In this document: in pieces, positions 24,880-36,600 of the stretch
Layout of the letters: the number at the start of each line of letters is the position of its first letter
Position numbering within the stretch: the stretch's first letter is position 1
Origin: Mansonella perstans
Lineage: Eukaryota; Nematoda; Chromadorea; Rhabditida; Onchocercidae
NCBI GenBank assembly: GCA_037074765.1
Contig: JBAMDO010000070.1
Span: 175,924-239,923 of the forward strand
DNA length: 64,000 bases
Direction of reading: 5' to 3'
Position numbers and translations under genes: made by a program
The notes under the pieces: model-generated
The model's input: only the letters and a program-made list of their open reading frames with translations
Told to the model about the DNA's origin: nothing
Databases searched by the model: none

Positions 24880-26390
24880 GCTCCGTCATTTCAAAAGCTT
24901 CTATCGTCTGATCTTTCCATTGACATTTTACCAATCGATCTAATCTTTATTTCCTTCAATTTTAAGCAGCGGAGAAAATGATCACAGATACCATCATTCG
25001 TCGCTTAATGCTACATCTTGCTGCAAGCGTTTAAATTATTTTCAAAGAAATGTTTCTTTTGTCTTACAAATTCCCGAGAAGATTCATATTAGATAACTTT
25101 CTTCGCAAAACAAATGGACATTCTTTCGAAATTCACCGTACTGGTTTCGAAAAAAAAATTTTGCAGTTGAAATTTCTGTAATCAGTTTTAGCTTTGAAGA
25201 AGTTCATCATGAAGAGTTCTATTTTTAATTGATTCTTAGAATAAAAGCTTTAAATATCTATTTCGCTTTCTGCACTTTTTTCTCCTCTTACAACCCAACA
25301 AAAAATTTAAAATTTAAAAATTTGAAATTCTAAACCATCATGCATGCAACAAATTTCAGATCGTTGGCGCGATGTTGTTAAACTTTGACAGCCTAATGAA
25401 ATATTGCACAAATAGAACATCATTACAAAGGGAAATTAACGATGGGCGGTATTTGCCCTAATGGAAGCGAAGTAATTTGTTGTAAGCGTGCTAAATGAAA
25501 GAGGAAAAAAATCTTGATTTAATTAAAGCAAAGAAGTAATGTGATGAAAATGGAATCTCAAGACTAATGTGCAGAAGAAATAAAGTTATTAACGCCATGG
25601 CTCTTTCGATGAATACAACGGTAACAATTCAACACATATACTCTGTCACACCGTAATGCATACTTGATTGTAAAACTAAAATGCAAATGCAAAAAATTCA
25701 TAGTCTACAGTTTCTTTTTTTTGTCAAGTACAGAGTGAATGAGGAAGTTAATTTTCTCTCAATTTTTTTTCTTGTTAAGTTATTTTATCTATTCAGTTTA
25801 TTTTATTACTTTCTCCTCATCTTAAATCAATTATCTTTTATTTCACTTTTCCTTTCCTTCTTGTTATCGGTTGTCTACACTTGATCAAGTTCCTTATCCG
25901 AGATGCAATCAAGTCCACGACCAGATTCCCAGTTCTCGAAAATTCAAAACCTGTTCCACCATCAATCTCCCGGATTCTCTATCAACCGTTGATCTTCCAT
26001 CCGTTCATAGAAAGCGTTAACAATCGTTTGATGTTATATTATAAATTATTCTGCAAGTAAATATTTCTTTGTTCTATGAATTTCCGAAAAGATTTATATC
26101 AGATAATCTCTTTCCGAGAATAAATAAAAGATTTCTCTTTCATAATTCACTGCACTGGCCATAATTTCTCAGTTGGAATCTCTGTAAACAGTTGTGGCTC
26201 TGAGGACCGTCCCATCATGAAGGATTTCTATTTTTTAATTAATTCCTAAAACAAAAGCTCTAAATATCTGTTTCGCCTCTTAGGCTTTTTTCCTCTTACA
26301 AAGCATTAAGATATCAAAAATTTAAAGATTTGAAATGAAATTGAAATTCTCAACTATCACGCGTGCAACAAATTTCAGATTATTGGTGCC
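24880..26390. repeat. Two tandem copies of the collagen-family upstream region
   Basis: 24880-25370 and 25920-26385 share the blocks around GAGAAAATGATCACAGATACC, GAAATGTTTC and TGCAACAAATTTCAGAT. The first copy breaks off just before the expected ATG and continues into the 25370-25890 repeat; the second leads into the intact gene and may contain its promoter. Confidence 0.6.
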
Positions 26391-26391
26391 C

Positions 26392-26758
26392 ATGCATGTT
26401 TTCACTACTTTATTATTGATTGTCTGTACTGCTTTCGTGATCCAAGTAAGTTATCTAATGCACTGTCATTAAATTAGAAACGAAGTAATTGAAAGTAGGA
26501 ACTCTGCACAAATTTTATTTTCAGGCTTGTCCATCACAGTCAGGATCAAAAGGGCCAGACGGAAAGGATGGAAATAAAGGAGAAAAGGGACTGCCAGGGC
26601 CACGGGGACCTAGAGGAATCTCAGGAGAAGCAGGAGATCGAGGACCTCAAGGACCAAGAGGTACTCCTGGTGTCCAGGGGCCACCGGGATTACAGGGTTC
26701 TCCGGGAATACGCGGCGAAATAGGGCCACAAGGAGCACCAGGGGGAGGAGGGAAATAG
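26392..26758 (+). CDS. Small secreted collagen-like protein, 2 exons, 95 aa
   Basis: Exon 1 (26392-26445) encodes [18 protein letters not shown], a signal peptide, and ends at a GTAAGT donor. Exon 2 (26525-26758) follows a TTTTCAG acceptor in phase 0, starts ACPSQS and continues with 23 uninterrupted Gly-X-Y triplets (GSK to GGG), then GK and TAG. Unlike nematode cuticle collagens, which are about 300 residues with several cysteine knots, it has no N-terminal homology boxes, a single mature cysteine next to the predicted cleavage site and no C-terminal domain, so it resembles a minimal triple-helical peptide. It is the only member of about ten related loci here with both exons intact. I do not know a named family. 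Retention of an open Gly-X-Y frame amid decayed relatives suggests function, but expression is not shown. Confidence 0.72.
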
Positions 26759-28485
26759 TAGCAACAGGCAACGAATTTATCAATGATAGCGAAGTAACTT
26801 CTCTTGATGATACCTGTTCCCTTATATCGATTGATTTTCTTAGCATTAATAATTCGCTGAAGCGTCCTTGCCATAATATCACAAAATTGAATTTCAAAAA
26901 GTTTTATAAATGAAAAAAAGAAGAAGTAAAGTATTTCTTTTTCACTGAATAGAGTTAGGTGGATAATGGCAGCAAAAATTGCAGAGTCAGGTAAAATTTG
27001 CTGATTTATTCATCGACAACAATCACTGAAATTTTCCAATTCTAAATTGGATTTCAAAGTGATAAAAAATCTGGGTCACAAGAAAGCTTTTCATATGCTT
27101 GCGATAGAATTTGAGAAATCAAAAAAGTCAATATAATTTTAGATGCAAAATTGTTGTCTAAGTGAAAAGTAAGAATGAAAAAGTAAAATAAAATAATTTT
27201 AAACTGAAAATTTCCTTTTTTTATTACCAGCTTCTAAGAGTGTGAAAAAAACTAAATGACAGGAAAGAAACGCCTTAGAGTTAATTACTGGAAAGCACAC
27301 AAAATTTCGATTTGCTTGAAAAGCTTAATTATTAACAGATCATTAAATAGAATTGAGTTAAATCAAGTTTGAAAAAATTAACACATATTGCATCAGTCAC
27401 ATTTTTCTTCACTTTTTGTCAATTCGAAAAGCTTTTAAAGCTTTATCGTTTCGTATAATGTTCAATTGTTCCAACTTTTTACAAAATGCAAAAAAATATC
27501 ATACAGTCAGTTCGTTTGTATTAATTATGAAAATTTTTCTGCACGATAAAATAATTAAAATCTCAGCTCATTGATAAACGGACTTGAAATTTGTCTTCTA
27601 AACTTAACTTCTATGTTTTTGCTATGAAAAATCTTTTATCGTTCCTTTTAGTCGGTTATCTTTTTCGTTCTTTATTTAATCTGCCAAAGTTTCGGATAAA
27701 GTGACTAGTAGTTATTATGCTACTAAATGATAATTTATCAATTTTTCAATCATTTTTCAGTTCATTTAGTTCTTCGATTGACTTCATTTTCACCGTATTA
27801 CCCCTTTGCTTCGAGTTTTAAATGATCACTTCCTTCTTCCTTCATATAATCGTTCTTTACTCATATGCAGACAGCCATACCTTAAAAGAAGCCTTAAACA
27901 CAACACCACTTGTTATTATTCATTTCTTTCGTGATGAACTTTCGGTAGTACAACATCTCATTGGGGTGGCATATTACAAGATTTCAAACAAATTTCATCC
28001 TATATTTCTGAAACATGGCAACTTTTCGCGAGCTGTACTATATATTTGTCTGCTTTATTTCTTGCTATTAAATAACAAACGCAAAGCAAATCACTTAACA
28101 TGGTAATTGTTGTTTGTGGCTTCGCCTACATAAATTCGCAACCAGAAATCGTTGTGGATACCAAACATAATATAAATTAAAACTCGTCTTTCAAAAAGTA
28201 TTTGAAATGTTTCAAAAATTTCATTTAGTTCAAGAACAATTCAGGAGAATGAGTCATGCAATTTCATCTATAGTGATAAGTTGCATAATTTGAAAATACA
28301 ACAAAACATTTGTTCCACAAATTCCAAATTTTAAATTATAAAGTTCAAATTCTGTTAATTCTGTTAATCAAAGGAAGGATATAATTTGAGGCAAACGATG
28401 GAAGCATATTTTTTGTGATGATACGCAGGTGCCAAAAAAAACAGCCAAAATAATAGGATAGGTATCACTGAGAGGAATTGCTTCT
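26759..28485. other. Spacer with dispersed repeat, no gene
   Basis: The stretch 27690-27880 is the partner of the repeat at 22550-22790. The rest is AT-rich with no supported exon. A 94-codon open frame at 27822-28106 overlaps the repeat and has no recognisable feature. Confidence 0.4.
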
Positions 28486-28559
28486 TTATCTTCCTGAAAT
28501 TCTGTTACCTGTTGTTTTCATTTTTATCATCGCCCTACATGTGGTATTATTTTATGACC

Positions 28560-28900
28560 TTGATTTCCTTTCTGGTAGTCCTCGCTAACCTTTAATCACC
28601 CAGACTAGTTTACTTCCTCGTGTTCCTGCCCTTTCTTGCACATCCTTTGGACCGTCTAGATGTGGACTTCCTGCATGGCCTCGAAGTCCTTTAGTCCATG
28701 CCGATCTGGAGGACCTATTGGTTCGGAATTCATTTCTTCCAGTGATGGACCACAAGCCTGATGATTAAATATGCAAATAATTGGGAATGTATCTTCAAAA
28801 ATATTCTTTTTCATTCAGAAACAATCCATTGAAACTTACTGAATCATGACAATAGCGCAAATGATTAATAGGAATGTATGGAAAAATATACTTCTTTCAA
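28560..28900 (-). pseudogene. Small collagen-like gene on the minus strand, decayed
   Basis: Read on the minus strand, 28895-28840 retains the end of a signal exon (TTTGCGCTATTGTCATGATTCAG) without an ATG. A stretch from about 28755 starts ACGPS like the family's second exon and carries Gly-Pro-Pro and Gly-Leu codons, but soon meets TAG and shifts frame. It lies next to a BEL/Pao fragment, as does the copy at 13800-14107. Confidence 0.6.
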
Positions 28901-28969
28901 GCTCTTAAATCCTTTCAGATGCGCTGAAGTATCATAAACAATCCTGAATTTGGTTGTAGCCTTAATAGG

Positions 28970-29290
28970 AGTTCATGATATAGCGAGTAATGTATAACAT
29001 CCTACCTCATCCTTCAGATGTACTTCTTCAGTTATACCTAACTGTAGTTTATCCTTAATTATTTTATGGTATAAATGAAGAACTGGTTTAAGTGGTAGAC
29101 GTTCGAATAAGTTCTTTAAGCGTCCAAAACATAATCTAAATTGTTGCTTAATTTGTGTTCGGAGTTTTTCCAAATCAGCGCACTTGGTATGTTACATGTT
29201 GTTCAGTGATAGTTCTTTTGAACTTTTTTAATGCTTCGTCATCGTCATTAGGATACTATCATTTCCGATTTCCAGAATTTTTCCAATTCT
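28970..29290 (-). mobile_element. BEL/Pao reverse-transcriptase fragment
   Basis: The minus strand encodes DDDEALKKFKRTITEQHVTYQV, the entry segment of BEL/Pao reverse transcriptase, then after a stop and frameshift FRLCFGRLKNLFERLP and LYHKIIKDKLQLGITEEV, equivalent to the NYGLCYGRFGTLIKRLQ part of the element at 15.0-17.7 kb. Only about 100 codons remain. The left border of copy 2 of the segmental duplication starts just downstream. Confidence 0.75.
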
Positions 29291-29374
29291 GAATCGAAGT
29301 TTACATTTTGGCTTCACATACTTCGTTTGAAATGCATACCGTATGAATGTTACAAAGTTCGTTTATTTCCTTTT

Positions 29375-32300
29375 TTTTTTGTCAGGAATTAATTAGTTTT
29401 TATCTATTTTTTAAAATCATTTGCAATGAATTTTCTCCTCAGATTTTTATTTTCAGAAAATTAATTTACTGGAATCTAATATCTTTTTAAATGTTTTTAG
29501 CTAAATAAAAGTACTTCCAAACTTTAAAATTAGTATGAGCAGGTGAAAATGAGCTAATTAAATAGTTAATTACATTGGTGTGAAAGTGTATAGTTTTTCA
29601 TTTCAATTTAGAGAAAAATATGAATCCGAAATTATTTATTTCATCATTCCTTTTTCATTTTTAAATTAAGATAAAAAATTCTAACAATAATTGAAGTGCA
29701 AACAATTGCCACATGCGGATTAAATTACAATGATTGTCGAACTATTGACATTAATCTAAAAAAAAAAAAAAAAAACAAATTATTCTTATTTAATAATTTC
29801 GCTGTTAAAAATTAACGATGCCTTTTGATCAATAATTTTTTCTAGCTATTTCCCTTTTTCAAAGATTTTTAAATTTTATCTATTATTAACAAGACAAGAA
29901 GCACGCACGATAATATGATAGTTTGATAATTTAAAGAAAGTTATCGTATATTGTGCATACTCTTTTGATATTTATACCGTAACTTTGTTTTTTTTCGCCT
30001 TTCCTTTTTCGTTTTTTCCAGCATAAACTAGTTGCAAACAGATACTAATTTTTTTGCTAAAAAAGAAAATTCCGAAGGATAAAAATATATTACTTTTAGC
30101 ATGGTAAATATTGACGTTAAGGATAATAAAATGGGCAAATTTTTGGAAGAATAAGAAAATGGGTAAGAGAAGTGGGTAGGGAGAACAAAAATAAAAACTG
30201 GAGTCATTTTTAAATTTCATTCCCGGAATAAATTTTCCATCCAATTCTCAAAAAAAGATAAAGAAGAAGTATAAGCAGGGAGAAAAATTAAAGAATGAAG
30301 CAATAAGAGTAATGAAGAAGAAAAAATTTGATTATTGAAATTTTACACAAAAAAAATGAACGACAGAATGGAACTTTAGCAAAAAATTATTTTTTTCGAA
30401 ACTTTGCAATTTTTAAAATTTTGGTTATTTTCTAACATTTCATTTTATTTGTTCGAACAATTGAAATCAAATTTAGCTTACGATTGGATTTATTTGTGTA
30501 CTTTATCAGTAGTTTATAGTTTATCTGTCAATCAGTTAAGCATGTGTCGAAGTGTCACATCAATGCTTTCTGAAAAAATCAAATATTTTCCAAATATTTA
30601 TCCAAGAGTGAAGTTAGTAGATGAAGGAGGAGGAGGTAAGCAACTTTTGTTTACTTTATGACATCCTATTAGTTGAACGATGTTAACTAATTCATCAAAC
30701 TATCTATCCTTTCTCCAATTTCACTTTTAGCACTCGACGAATATGCTAAAATAACAAAATCCATTTGTAAGTAATAGAATTCTTTTTTTCTGAGAAAATT
30801 AGAAAAAGGAGGATAGGAAAAATTTTTAGTCTTTATTCAATGCCTATTATAGAAAAACAAATTATTTGAACTGAAAAAATTATTTGAAATTTAAAGTAAA
30901 AAGGATAAAAGATTTGAAAAGATTGCAAGATTGCAAAGATTGCAAAGTATTTTAGAATTAAAACATCCTGATGTTGAAAATGAATTATAAAAAAGAATTC
31001 TAGTTGATCTGAACTTGAATCGTTCTTTATTTTTGTTTTGAAACAAAATCATTCGCCGTTTTTCGGGTCATCTGTTTTATTTCATCTCATTATTTCAGAG
31101 AGAATGGGAATATAAATCGGTGAAATATTCAAAAATTTGATTTATTTTTTAATGAAATTTTTCATGCTAAAGCAAATGTTGTGAATTTCCGCAAAAAAAA
31201 AAAAAACAAACGAACAAATGTTTCCTTTCATTGGAAAGCACAATGATGAAGTTGTTTGTTTACTATCAGAAGATCACTGAAAAAAGAAAGTGCATTGAAA
31301 TGATTAACTGGTCGTTTGGTTGGTCAGTTGGTTGATGGCTGGTATAAACAAATAAAATAAATGAACTGGAAATTTAACTATGAAACTGTCATCATAACGC
31401 TATGGTTAAATCTGAGATAAACTAAACAAATAATTTGACCAAATATCTCTTATTGCATTGAATAAATTTTTAATTGAATTAAATTATTCGATACTGAACA
31501 TGTAAGAGCATCGTATTTGAATGATAATTGATGTAAAGTTAAGAAAAACAGTTATATTCAATATTTTACTGTTTTTCTAAATTAGCCACAAAATACTTTG
31601 TAATTAAATTAAAATGGAAAAAGATTTTTTCAAGCATTTCGGTTATGTCAAAAGAATTCGGAGAAATAATTTATCACAAAAGTGTTGTAGAATGTTTAAC
31701 TTATAAGAAATTTGAAATGTTGCAATTTTCAAAAGTGTAATTTATGACTTGCATTTTATTCTTTGTTAATAATTTATTAAATCCGGCAAGTAAATTTAAA
31801 TAAAGTTTTCGAAAACAGAAAGTGTTAGAAATTTTTGCCGCAATTTTTTCTTAAAAAAAGAAAATGAAATTGAGATATATTGAAATAAAAACGTCCCCTT
31901 TATTAAAACATATTTCTGCAATGTCATCGATCACTCAAAGTTTTTTCGAAATTAAAAAATTTTCCCGGAATTTTTTGAAATAATTTGGACAATGATCAAT
32001 TTTTAGATGCAATTACGTATCCGAGCAAGACGCTGCATATGTATTTCTATTAGTTGTGGCTGTTTTCAACCATCTCGATTGGTCTACCGGCAACCATCAT
32101 CATCTTCGTATCGGACATCTATTTATCGGCAACAACCGGAAACAATACCATGCGTTACAAGCTGTGTCCAGAATTGTATGCAAAATCAACAAAATGCTTG
32201 CCAACAATCATGCCAGAACTCATGGTTTGCTTAATAATATTTTTATTAAATTCCAACAAATTCAGATTTATTCCAGTAACTCTGAATTAGATTTGATAAT

Positions 32301-35300
32301 TATTAAATTAAATATATGAAAATATTTTCAAATAGAAAAAAATTCCTCGTATTATTTACAAAAAAAAATCGCTTTTTTTAATTTCATTTTCCGTCATTTC
32401 GTTCATTCTGCTAGAAATGCAGAATAATAATTTTCACAAAATTAATTTCTGCGTTCCACGTACGCTACATATATTTTATTTAAAAGCTTGGCTTATCATT
32501 TGTTTTCCTCTGTCAACCAACGGAGCATTTTAATTTAAGTGGTGCACAATCGACATATCAGCAGCCAAGAGGTTATCCGCCATCATCATCTTATCAATAT
32601 GAGCCCCATGAAGTGGCACAGAACAGCAAAGCGCTAGTAGTACATGCATACATGTTTGCATGCCAAACTGCGAATCGCAATGCATTCAACGATCTATCCC
32701 CGTACCCCTTATAGCACAGTCAAATAGTCCTATACCTGTGGTACAGAGCAGGTACGTTCATAATTGTCTCTTCAATTTTCTCAAGTGAAATTTAGCACAA
32801 ATTTTTGTTTTATTTCTAAAATTCAATATAAACACTTTTTTACAGACTCCTTCTTATTATCCATCACAACAGAATGAACCCGCGGTTCAGCAAAATTCCA
32901 ATAATGGTAATACAATGTGCATTCGTCTTTGTATGCCATCTTGTGAAAGTCAGTGCACTGAACGAACAAATCCGCAATCCCGTCATATACAGGACGAACC
33001 GAACAATCAAATGGTGTTTATTACCCAAAATCAATTTCACCATCATCTCAAAATTTCGCCCAAGTTAATCAAACATCTCATAATAGTGTTACAGCTACCA
33101 TTTGCTTACCATTTGTATGCATCGTGTCGAACACAATGCACCGAAAATCAGGGACAAAGCGTACACAAGAATATACAAATAGTGGTAGCACTCAGGAACC
33201 AGCAGAACCTAGCCAACTGATTTATTACCTCAAGAAATCTCAATTAGCTTACCTCAATCAATTCAACAATCACCGGATTGCATGAATTTATGTCATGAAA
33301 CTGCATGCAGCAGTGTGTTGAGCAAAGTATCACATTTTGCATTTTGTTTCTTCACATTTATGAGAGTAAAATTGGAATTTTTTTTTGCAGAGAATTTAAA
33401 TTGGAAAAACGATTTTCACGATTGAAATTAAAATTTGACAAAATGAAAAAAATATCATTTAAATAAGGTTACAGTTTAACTAAATGAAATGAGCAATGAA
33501 GCACTGACTTCTGATCTTACAAACATTGATATCAACATATCCTTTCAATATCTCACTCATTATTACTAAAAGATTTCATATTAAAATTACTTTTCTTTTT
33601 TTTGTTTTCTTAGATCAACCAGCTGATCAATGCGAACCATCCTGTTTGTATACGTGTCAGGAAAACTGCGCTCAATCTCCACCTAATACCGCTACAACTG
33701 GTTCCACTCAGCAACCACAGACAGAATCAGAAATTCATGAAACAGTTGCACCACCTTTGGATGATTCCATGAATTTCCCTCTCTTCAAAACATTCCTTCT
33801 TCGTTCACCACCGTATTATCAACAGTCACAGTTCAATGGACCTCAGGTTGTGAGCTGTCTGTCACGAAGAACTGGGCAATGCAACTGTCCATCCGGTTAT
33901 GTAACATGCTTTTCAACAATTCACATATCACCAAAAGCAATGCTGCAGGCGGCGACGATAACCAAATGAAATAATTTATTCACGGCACAATGTTCTTGCT
34001 AATTTGAAATTTCTCAGTTCTATTTTCTGTAATTTTCTTGAAATTTTTGAAAATTTCTTTTTTTTAATTCCCAAAAAAAAACTGTTATATTGCTATTATT
34101 TTTGCATGCATTGATGAACTCGTAATAAAAATTTTTTCATCAAGCAACTATTGCCTTATTTAAATGAAACATTCTTTCTTAATTTTTTTTTTCTGTAAAA
34201 TTTCACACCAAATAAAGAATTCATTCGTTGAAACTTTGCAAATTTTCTAGCATACGAGCAAAAACATATGTGATTTTATTGTTACGAAGTTATAGAATGA
34301 CGTAAGTTTTAAGTTGCGCAAGAACTTTTGCAGCGTACACAAATCTTCGGTAAAAATAGCATGGTACTAAATATTACAAGAGAAATTTGGGTAAATTTTA
34401 CAGCAGAAGTTAGAGAACAAAAGTAAACAATATCTGGTGGGTAAATGATGAAGTTTACTTCACTTACCGATCAAAATACTTTTATTCAAACTTTGGGAAA
34501 ATATTCATTCGAAAAAAAATCAACGATTCGTTTACTAATCAGTTTGCTAGAATTTCCGAGAACTAATTGAATCGTCATGCTTAAAGCATAAGCATGTAGT
34601 CTTTTCTAATCTGGTATAGCTCATTATGCAGAAAACTTACTTAAAGACTTATTTCGAATGTGTTCACAACGAAAACAGTCAATAGAAAAGAGCTAAAGAG
34701 ATGCATTAACAGTGCACTAAAGGGATGAGCTTACAGATGCGCTTGCTTGAAATTTATCAAATCTCCAAAAAGTATTCGTGAAATGAATTTCAAAAATAAA
34801 AAATGTTGCAGAAAGCTTCAAGCAATCATTATATTTTCTGCAGAATTTTAATCAAAAATAACTTTTGTACATAGCGATATACCTCGACCCTTTTCCCTCT
34901 CCAGTGTTTCAAAATGTTCTACCGATATCACACCGGTTATCTATCCAGATCAGTTTCAATTCTGATGCCACGGATTTGGATTGTCCACAAAAATTTTTCA
35001 ACAAGAATAATCTTCCACCAAGAACAAAATTTTCCACAATCCCTCACTTCAACCTCAAAACAATTTGAATCTGACTTTTGATAAAAGCAAGAAAATAGAA
35101 GTTAGACAATCTCTAATAAGCAATTCATTTATAAATAATCACTACCGTCAAACTCCCAAATCACTTCTATTTCTCAAAAGCTTAAAACCTGTTCTTCTAT
35201 CTATCGGATTCCTTATCAATCATCGACCATCTATCATTCCATCTAATTTTCCTTTCGTTCATTTGCAAATCTCTGCACAAATAACTGAGATTATGTCCGT

Positions 35301-35885
35301 CTAATTTGCATTTTGTTGCATTCATTGCAATTATTCCACAAACAAAAGTTTTTCCTTTCTTTTATAAATTCTGGAAAGATTCATATCAGACATCCTACTT
35401 TCTAATAAAAATGGAAGATTTATCTTCCAAATTTGCTTCATTTGCATTTCAATTTGAATTTTAAAACCTTTCCTGACGAATTCGACGATACCATAAATTT
35501 CGGCTGGAATCTCCATATTTGTTTCTTACATTTCTCAAGTTATGACTTTTCAATATGAGTTTTTCGATTCTAACTTGCTAATTATAGTTTTCATTGAAAA
35601 GTCTGTCGCTATAAAAAAGTGGAAATAATTTCTGTTTGGGAATGATCGTTTGAAAGAGATTTCTCGAAAGTTATAATTTTTCAGTTTTGAGCAATCAACT
35701 ACCACTAAAAAGTAGAATTGAGACGGAGAAGCTCTATTTCATATAAAATCTCTGTTAGAGAATAATCATAAATCCTAAATATTTCTTTTACCGACTTTCC
35801 TTTATTTCCCAACTTTTAAAAATTTGAGAATTTAGTGAAATTCCAGATTATTTTTCACAGAGTCAATTTCAGATTGTCAGCATCA
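29375..35885. repeat. Segmental duplication, copy 2 (partner 3715-12640)
   Basis: Direct copy of 3715-12640. The central part, 30640-34600, is very close to copy 1; the ends are more diverged. About 2.17 kb of copy 1 (about 5300-7470) is missing at about 30640, removing the first exon of the cysteine-rich gene. Confidence 0.85.
32007..33970 (+). pseudogene. Second copy of the cysteine-rich tetrad gene, broken
   Basis: Exons equivalent to 2-5 of the 5560-10782 gene are present at 32007-32224, 32540-32751, 32846-33326 and 33614-about 33969, with splice sites kept. Exon 2 is intact (one Asn to Ser change). Exon 3 has lost two single bases, exon 4 six and exon 5 two, so the tetrad frame is lost repeatedly and the QCCRRRR end is replaced. 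The signal-peptide exon lies in the 2.17-kb segment missing from this copy. Flanking non-coding sequence is nearly identical to copy 1, so the break is recent or is partly a sequence-quality artefact. Confidence 0.85.
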
Positions 35886-36070
35886 ATATACCTTTTTTAG
35901 CACTAACCCTTTCCGTGGATAAAATCGACAGCTTAGCCTCAAGTCCTTTGTAGATGTTATGGAGCCAAGTAGCAGTCTTATGCATTCTAAGCTTGCAGCA
36001 GCTGTGCTTCTTACATAAGATAAAAATAGCATCGGATCATCTATGTTAGCTTCTGTGCTTCAGTGATTCA
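35886..36070 (+). pseudogene. Collagen-like signal exon with the same interruption as at 19.7-19.9 kb
   Basis: The conserved context TTCAGATTGTCAGCATCAA is followed by ATACC in place of the ATGCA start, then by about 140 bases matching the reverse complement of 19740-19890, and by TTCAGTGATTCAATTAA, the old exon end. No collagen exon follows. Confidence 0.5.
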
Positions 36071-36600
36071 ATTAACTATGCCAATAAAATTTACTAAAAA
36101 TGAGGGTTCTCTATACATGTTCCAAAAAGAAATATAGAGTCTTTTAATATTAGTCTGGCTTTATTTAAAAATTTAGGTTATGTGAAAAGAGAAACAAAAA
36201 TGAAAATCGATAATAACATTTCATGATTTAATCTGTAATAATTCTTAATTTAAAAAAGATCTTAAAAATGCAAAAATTGAAGAAAAAAGATACATTTCTA
36301 TCCAAAATGCAAGCAAATATGTTCGATGAGAAAACAATATAAATGAATGAGGTTTTATTACATTAGAAATGCATAAATGAAGGAGACAAAGATGGAAAAA
36401 TGAATCACAGTATGCAATTTACGATTAACATATATTAAGAAACATTGAAGCAGTGGGATTGGAGTAGTCACAAAGATTTTCAGTGTGCTTCACCACAAAC
36501 AATTGGAAATTCTAGTTTTGTATTTAAAGCACAAATTTACACAGTAGTCATGAATCATTGGAAAATATTATAGGTTCAGCAAAATAATATTTCCAAATCA
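36071..36600. other. Spacer, nothing recognised
   Basis: AT-rich, no supported exon on either strand. Confidence 0.4.
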
